NCBI GenBank assembly: GCA_947304695.1
Contig: CAMZBS010000025.1
Location: forward strand, 1-25,044
Source of the DNA: an uncultured Prevotella sp.
GTDB lineage: Bacteria > Bacteroidota > Bacteroidia > Bacteroidales > Bacteroidaceae
Length of the DNA stretch: 25,044 nucleotides
Reading direction: 5' to 3'
Shown: piece after piece, positions 21,869 to 25,044 of the stretch
Layout: each line of letters opens with the position of its first letter
Numbering within the stretch: position 1 is the stretch's first letter
Made by a program: the position numbers and the translations under genes
Notes under the pieces: model-generated
What the model was told of the DNA's origin: nothing
Database searches by the model: none
The model's input: the letters and a program-made list of their open reading frames with translations, nothing else

Positions 21869-24211
21869 TTAGTAGCGGAGGAGGCTACTCACAGGCACCT
21901 TGATGTTGTTGAAGGCACGGACTGTGAGCTTAGCATTATAGCTCTCGCCTTGAATGACGTTTGCGTCGAAGCGGAACTCCTGCTGACTGGGCTGATACCA
22001 CTGGTTCTGAGCAATGTTCACATACTTGCCGTCCTTGAAGTAGGTGTTGCCGAAGTGGTTGTGGTGCTTCAGGTCCTCAAGCATCTGCTCGTCAAGTCCG
22101 GCAGGCATCACGGGCTGACCTAGTTCCTTCTCGGCCTTGGCGCAAAGTGAGTTGTAGTCATCATCAGTAATGCTTTCGTCATCATAGCAAATCACGGCGC
22201 CGTCGCCCATGTCCTTGCTCTTCGAGACGATCAGTACGTGGCACGTTTTGCCTTCAAGGTAGGGCATGAAGCTGGGCAGCTGGCTCTTCACGGCGTCAAT
22301 CGTTGTGTTCAAGTACGACTTAGCCTCCAGCGCAATGGGCAGGGTGAGCTCCAACGTGGCCTTGCCATCGACATCGGTATGGGTGCCTCTTGGCCACTGG
22401 TTGACATCGCCAGACTCAACCGTAAGCTGAACGTCGGCATCCTTGATTTTGAAAACCATGTTGTCGCCCGACGGTGTCAGCTCTGCCGTTACGTTTTTGA
22501 AATACACGGTGTTGCGATAGTATATGTTCTTGTTGGTCTCATCGATGGTGTACTGGACGAAGTTGAAGGTCAGTCCTTCATAGGTGGTCTTACCAGCTTC
22601 GTAGTCCTCAATACTGAAGTTGAGCGTCTGGTAGTCGGAATTTTGAGGATATTCACCATACCAGTGGAAATTTGCAGAGAGTTGCTGGTCAATGATCTGC
22701 ACTTGTCTGGCATAATCATTCTTGCTGACCATCAGATCGAAGGTTACGTCGGCAGCATCCTCAAGTTTCACGGTGAGTTTGCCTGCAGTGGAGGCAGCAG
22801 GAGCAGCACTATTCTCAAAAGCAAAGTTGACAACCAGATCCTTCTCGTCGAGAATCACATCCTTGAAGGTGCTCTGACCCTTGCTATTGGTGGCACTGAT
22901 TGAAGCAAGACCCTTGTAGGAAGTAGGCACATAGAGCTTGTAGCGACCCAGCAGGTCGGTAATGACTTTCAGGTTGTTCTGTCCCATCATTGTCAGTTCC
23001 ACTGTACACACCTTGCTGGTGAGGCCGGTGGTAGCCACAGAACCACTGATAACCGAAACACCTTCAACAGTCAGCGTGACCTCCTTCGTCTCGCCTGCAT
23101 TCAGCGGACCAACATCAACACGGGCTTTCATGTTCTCATAAACACCGTTTGCCTCGACAAACATCTTGACACCAGAATGCACAAAACCTTCTACGTGGCC
23201 TTTGGCATCGGTGTACCAGTTGCGCTGGTCGTCGACATTGACCCTGATGTCCTGCAATGCCTTGCCGTTCTTGTCGACCACATTGACCTTCAGCGTGGCG
23301 CGCGACTCGGGGTAGTCGAGGTTCCACCAAGAGAAGTGCTTCACCGTACCCACGTAGACATCGCCCTGACGCTTGGCCACTCCTTCTTCTACCCAGAGGC
23401 CCTTCGTCTCATCAAAGCTCCAAAGGGGAATCTCATTGTAGGTAGCCTTATCCTTCATGGAAGCGGGCACGGGGAAAGTCAGCGTAGCCTCCTTGCCGGG
23501 AGCCAGCTGCAGTGCATTGCCAGCATCGTCGGTCAACTGAACAGCCACCATGCCGAAGCTGATGAGCTGAGCACTGCTACCGTCTGCGCGAACAGCAGCC
23601 AGGTCACCACCAGGCATCTGCTCGGCAAAGATGTCACTGCCTGGTGCAATGTAGGCCATCTGCGCATTAACATTGCCTGTATAGGCATTGCCGTTTGCGT
23701 CTACATAGCCATTGGGCAGCTGCACCTTCATCTCTTTGTACGTATTCGTCTCCGGATCGTAGCCTGCCTGATAGGTCATTTCAACACCTGCAGTGGCGTC
23801 AAAGCTTTCGCTGCGGGCATTGCCACTACTAATCATCTCGATTCTCCAAATGGCCTTGTCGCTCTTTGCCATGGAACGGACCACGTCGATGTAGCCAGCC
23901 TTCTTGAACTTCAGCACCACGCGGTTGTCTACCGTGGGTACATTCTCGAGGGTGAACACACCGTTGGCATCGGTGGTAGCCAATGTCTGGTCGCCGCTCA
24001 TCACGCTGACGCCCTCAATGGGAGAACCGTAGTTTTCCACGATACCCGTCAAAGCGGCATAGCTGAACTCAGTGGGAGCAGGGCCGTCATTGCCGCCATT
24101 GCCGCCACCGTTGTTGCCACTGTCGTTGTCGTCGTCGCTGCTACAAGCAGCCAATGAGAAACCTACCAGAAGGGCAAGTCCCCATACCAAAAGAAGATTG
24201 ATTTTCTTCAT
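21869..24211 (-). CDS. Large surface lipoprotein with carboxypeptidase-regulatory-like (beta-sandwich) domains
   Basis: A 780-residue lipoprotein: signal peptide with lipobox LAAC, acylated Cys23. Next comes SSDDDND and a Gly/Asn-rich linker to residue 45; the acidic residues right after the cysteine fit the Bacteroidetes signal for export to the cell surface. A CarboxypepD_reg-like domain spans about 54-128 (TGIVENYGSPIEGVSV, TTDANGVFTLENVP). The middle contains a segment ending VGTVKHFSWWN (about 290-300), then two further Ig-like repeats near 305-385 and 388-470. The last 300 residues are beta-rich and unrecognised. No catalytic motif was seen, so ligand binding or adhesion is likelier, but the function is unknown. 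A TACCTTTG promoter box lies about 45 bases upstream, and a strong hairpin follows the stop. Confidence 0.85.
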   Translation of the reverse strand: MKKINLLLVWGLALLVGFSLAACSSDDDNDSGNNGGGNGGNDGPAPTEFSYAALTGIVENYGSPIEGVSVMSGDQTLATTDANGVFTLENVPTVDNRVVLKFKKAGYIDVVRSMAKSDKAIWRIEMISSGNARSESFDATAGVEMTYQAGYDPETNTYKEMKVQLPNGYVDANGNAYTGNVNAQMAYIAPGSDIFAEQMPGGDLAAVRADGSSAQLISFGMVAVQLTDDAGNALQLAPGKEATLTFPVPASMKDKATYNEIPLWSFDETKGLWVEEGVAKRQGDVYVGTVKHFSWWNLDYPESRATLKVNVVDKNGKALQDIRVNVDDQRNWYTDAKGHVEGFVHSGVKMFVEANGVYENMKARVDVGPLNAGETKEVTLTVEGVSVISGSVATTGLTSKVCTVELTMMGQNNLKVITDLLGRYKLYVPTSYKGLASISATNSKGQSTFKDVILDEKDLVVNFAFENSAAPAASTAGKLTVKLEDAADVTFDLMVSKNDYARQVQIIDQQLSANFHWYGEYPQNSDYQTLNFSIEDYEAGKTTYEGLTFNFVQYTIDETNKNIYYRNTVYFKNVTAELTPSGDNMVFKIKDADVQLTVESGDVNQWPRGTHTDVDGKATLELTLPIALEAKSYLNTTIDAVKSQLPSFMPYLEGKTCHVLIVSKSKDMGDGAVICYDDESITDDDYNSLCAKAEKELGQPVMPAGLDEQMLEDLKHHNHFGNTYFKDGKYVNIAQNQWYQPSQQEFRFDANVIQGESYNAKLTVRAFNNIKVPVSSLLRY

Positions 24212-24256
24212 GCGTACATTAATAATTTATAGTTAGACATTAAATTTTTCAAGGCA

Positions 24257-24264
24257 CAAAGGTA
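24257..24264 (-). promoter_or_regulatory. Predicted -7 element for the lipoprotein gene
   Basis: The minus strand reads TACCTTTG (TAnnTTTG) 45 bases upstream of the ATG at 24211, predicting a leader of roughly 40 bases. The nearest TTTG (24282-24279) is only 14 bp away instead of about 19-20, so the -33 element is poor. Confidence 0.45.
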
Positions 24265-24290
24265 CTACATTCCCCTAACAAACGAGGGCA

Positions 24291-24329
24291 AGAAAAAGCA
24301 GAAAATGGCCTGTAGTAGCCATTTTCTGC
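24291..24329 (-). terminator. Intrinsic terminator of alaS
   Basis: On the minus strand a perfect 12-bp stem GCAGAAAATGGC/GCCATTTTCTGC (24329-24298) with an 8-base loop is followed at once by TTTTTCT (24297-24291). This is a textbook intrinsic terminator, 40 bp past the alaS stop. Confidence 0.85.
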
Positions 24330-24361
24330 GAATATGAACGGTTTTTGTGAATATGAACGGT
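24330..24361. repeat. 13-bp direct repeat between the alaS stop and its terminator
   Basis: GAATATGAACGGT occurs exactly at 24330-24342 and again at 24349-24361, start-to-start 19 bp, separated by TTTTGT. It lies in the 3' untranslated part of alaS. No role is evident. Confidence 0.7.
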
Positions 24362-24368
24362 AACGAGG

Positions 24369-25044
24369 TTAGAACTGTGCCAGCTCCACGACCTTGTCTA
24401 CTGCGGCACTGAGTCCGTCGGCGTTCTTTCCACCAGCCTGTGCGAAGTGGGGCTGACCGCCGCCACCGCCCTGAATGAGCTTGGCAGCCTCGCGCACCAG
24501 CTGACCTGCATTCAGGCCATGGGCCACCATATCGTCGCTCATCATGATGGTCAGCTGCGGCTTGTCCTGATGCTTCGTGCCCAGCACGCAGAGCAGTGAG
24601 CCTTCGACGGCAGCACGCACCTTGAAGGCCAAGTCTTTGGCAGCCTGCGGTTCCATCGGCAGCACGGTCTTGACAACCTTCACACCGTTGACCTCGCGGG
24701 CCTTCTCTACCAACTGCTTAGCAATGCGCTCCACAGCCTGTGCCTGGAAAGCCTCAATGTCTTTCTTCATCTGGTCGTGCTCATCAATGTACTTCTGAAT
24801 CACGCCCTGCAGGTCTTTGGCATTGTTGAAGAACGACTTCACGGCCTTCAGCGTGTCCTCCAGCTGGTAGAGCAGTTCCTCACACTCGCGGCCAGTCTTG
24901 GCCTCGATGCGGCGGATGCCTGCAGCCACTGAGCTTTCAGAGATAATCTTGAAGAAACCTATGCGGCCCGTGCTGCTGGCGTGAATACCACCGCAGAACT
25001 CACACGAAGGACCGAAACTCACCACACGCTCCTTGTCGCCGTAC
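24369..25044 (-). CDS. alaS: Alanyl-tRNA synthetase, C-terminal part, 5' end outside window
   Basis: The frame is open to the window edge and ends in TAA (24371-24369); about 225 C-terminal residues are visible. They include the metal-binding editing-domain motif CEFCGGIH followed by TGRIGFFKI and [12 protein letters not shown], then a coiled-coil region (helical, rich in Glu, Lys and Gln), and the C-terminal DHHA1 domain with its Gly-rich loop [14 protein letters not shown]. AlaRS charges tRNA-Ala and its editing domain removes misacylated Ser or Gly. The catalytic domain lies beyond the window. The first in-frame GTG near 25025 is not the start, because the conserved upstream sequence GDKERV is still in frame. 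A strong intrinsic terminator follows. Confidence 0.96.
   Translation of the reverse strand, partial: YGDKERVVSFGPSCEFCGGIHASSTGRIGFFKIISESSVAAGIRRIEAKTGRECEELLYQLEDTLKAVKSFFNNAKDLQGVIQKYIDEHDQMKKDIEAFQAQAVERIAKQLVEKAREVNGVKVVKTVLPMEPQAAKDLAFKVRAAVEGSLLCVLGTKHQDKPQLTIMMSDDMVAHGLNAGQLVREAAKLIQGGGGGQPHFAQAGGKNADGLSAAVDKVVELAQF

Noticed and set aside
23177..24157. 326-codon plus-strand frame over the lipoprotein gene
   Set aside because: It is antisense to a gene with a clear lipobox and domain order, and its translation has no family features.

Overview
The window reads as chromosomal DNA of a Bacteroidales bacterium, most likely a Prevotella/Segatella-type member of the Prevotellaceae. Three things point there. 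The gene block parA-parB-DUF5683-mltD-relA/spoT is arranged as in that order. A SprA/Sov type IX secretion translocon gene follows ruvA. The usable promoters have the Bacteroidetes form (TTTG, about 19-20 bp, TAnnTTTG) rather than sigma70 -35/-10 boxes. The species is inferred, not proven.

Layout. Positions 3-6663 (+) form one tightly packed run: the end of parA, parB, a DUF5683 membrane protein, a LysM lytic transglycosylase, a bifunctional (p)ppGpp synthetase/hydrolase, and then, 14 bp later, an exported pectin methylesterase that looks like a passenger. Positions 6657-8268 (-) hold a small MerR-type regulator and an exported PI-PLC-like phosphodiesterase, each with its own good promoter. 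Positions 8416-16733 (+) carry ruvA overlapping the very large sprA by 4 bp. Positions 16734-18797 (-) carry an L-aspartate oxidase (nadB) with an unexplained C-terminal extension of about 160 residues; its stop codon abuts that of sprA. The divergent gene at 18855-20093 (+) is a PBP4-type D-Ala-D-Ala carboxypeptidase, predicted to have almost no 5' leader.

The accessory-looking part is 20094-21868. It holds a 456-bp gene-free stretch with a degenerate tandem array of exact 22-bp period, a membrane-anchored SUMF1/FGE-like protein, the C-terminal stub of a Ser/Thr kinase that overlaps it, and a structured non-coding segment with its own promoter and several hairpins. A large surface lipoprotein (21869-24211, -) and the C-terminal end of alaS (24369-25044, -) with a clear intrinsic terminator complete the window.

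Most genes are housekeeping: chromosome segregation, cell wall, stringent response, recombination, NAD synthesis and translation. The points most worth follow-up are the structured segment at 21641-21795, the 22-bp array, the NadB extension, and the possibly leaderless carboxypeptidase transcript. No CRISPR array, tRNA, rRNA or intact insertion sequence was seen.
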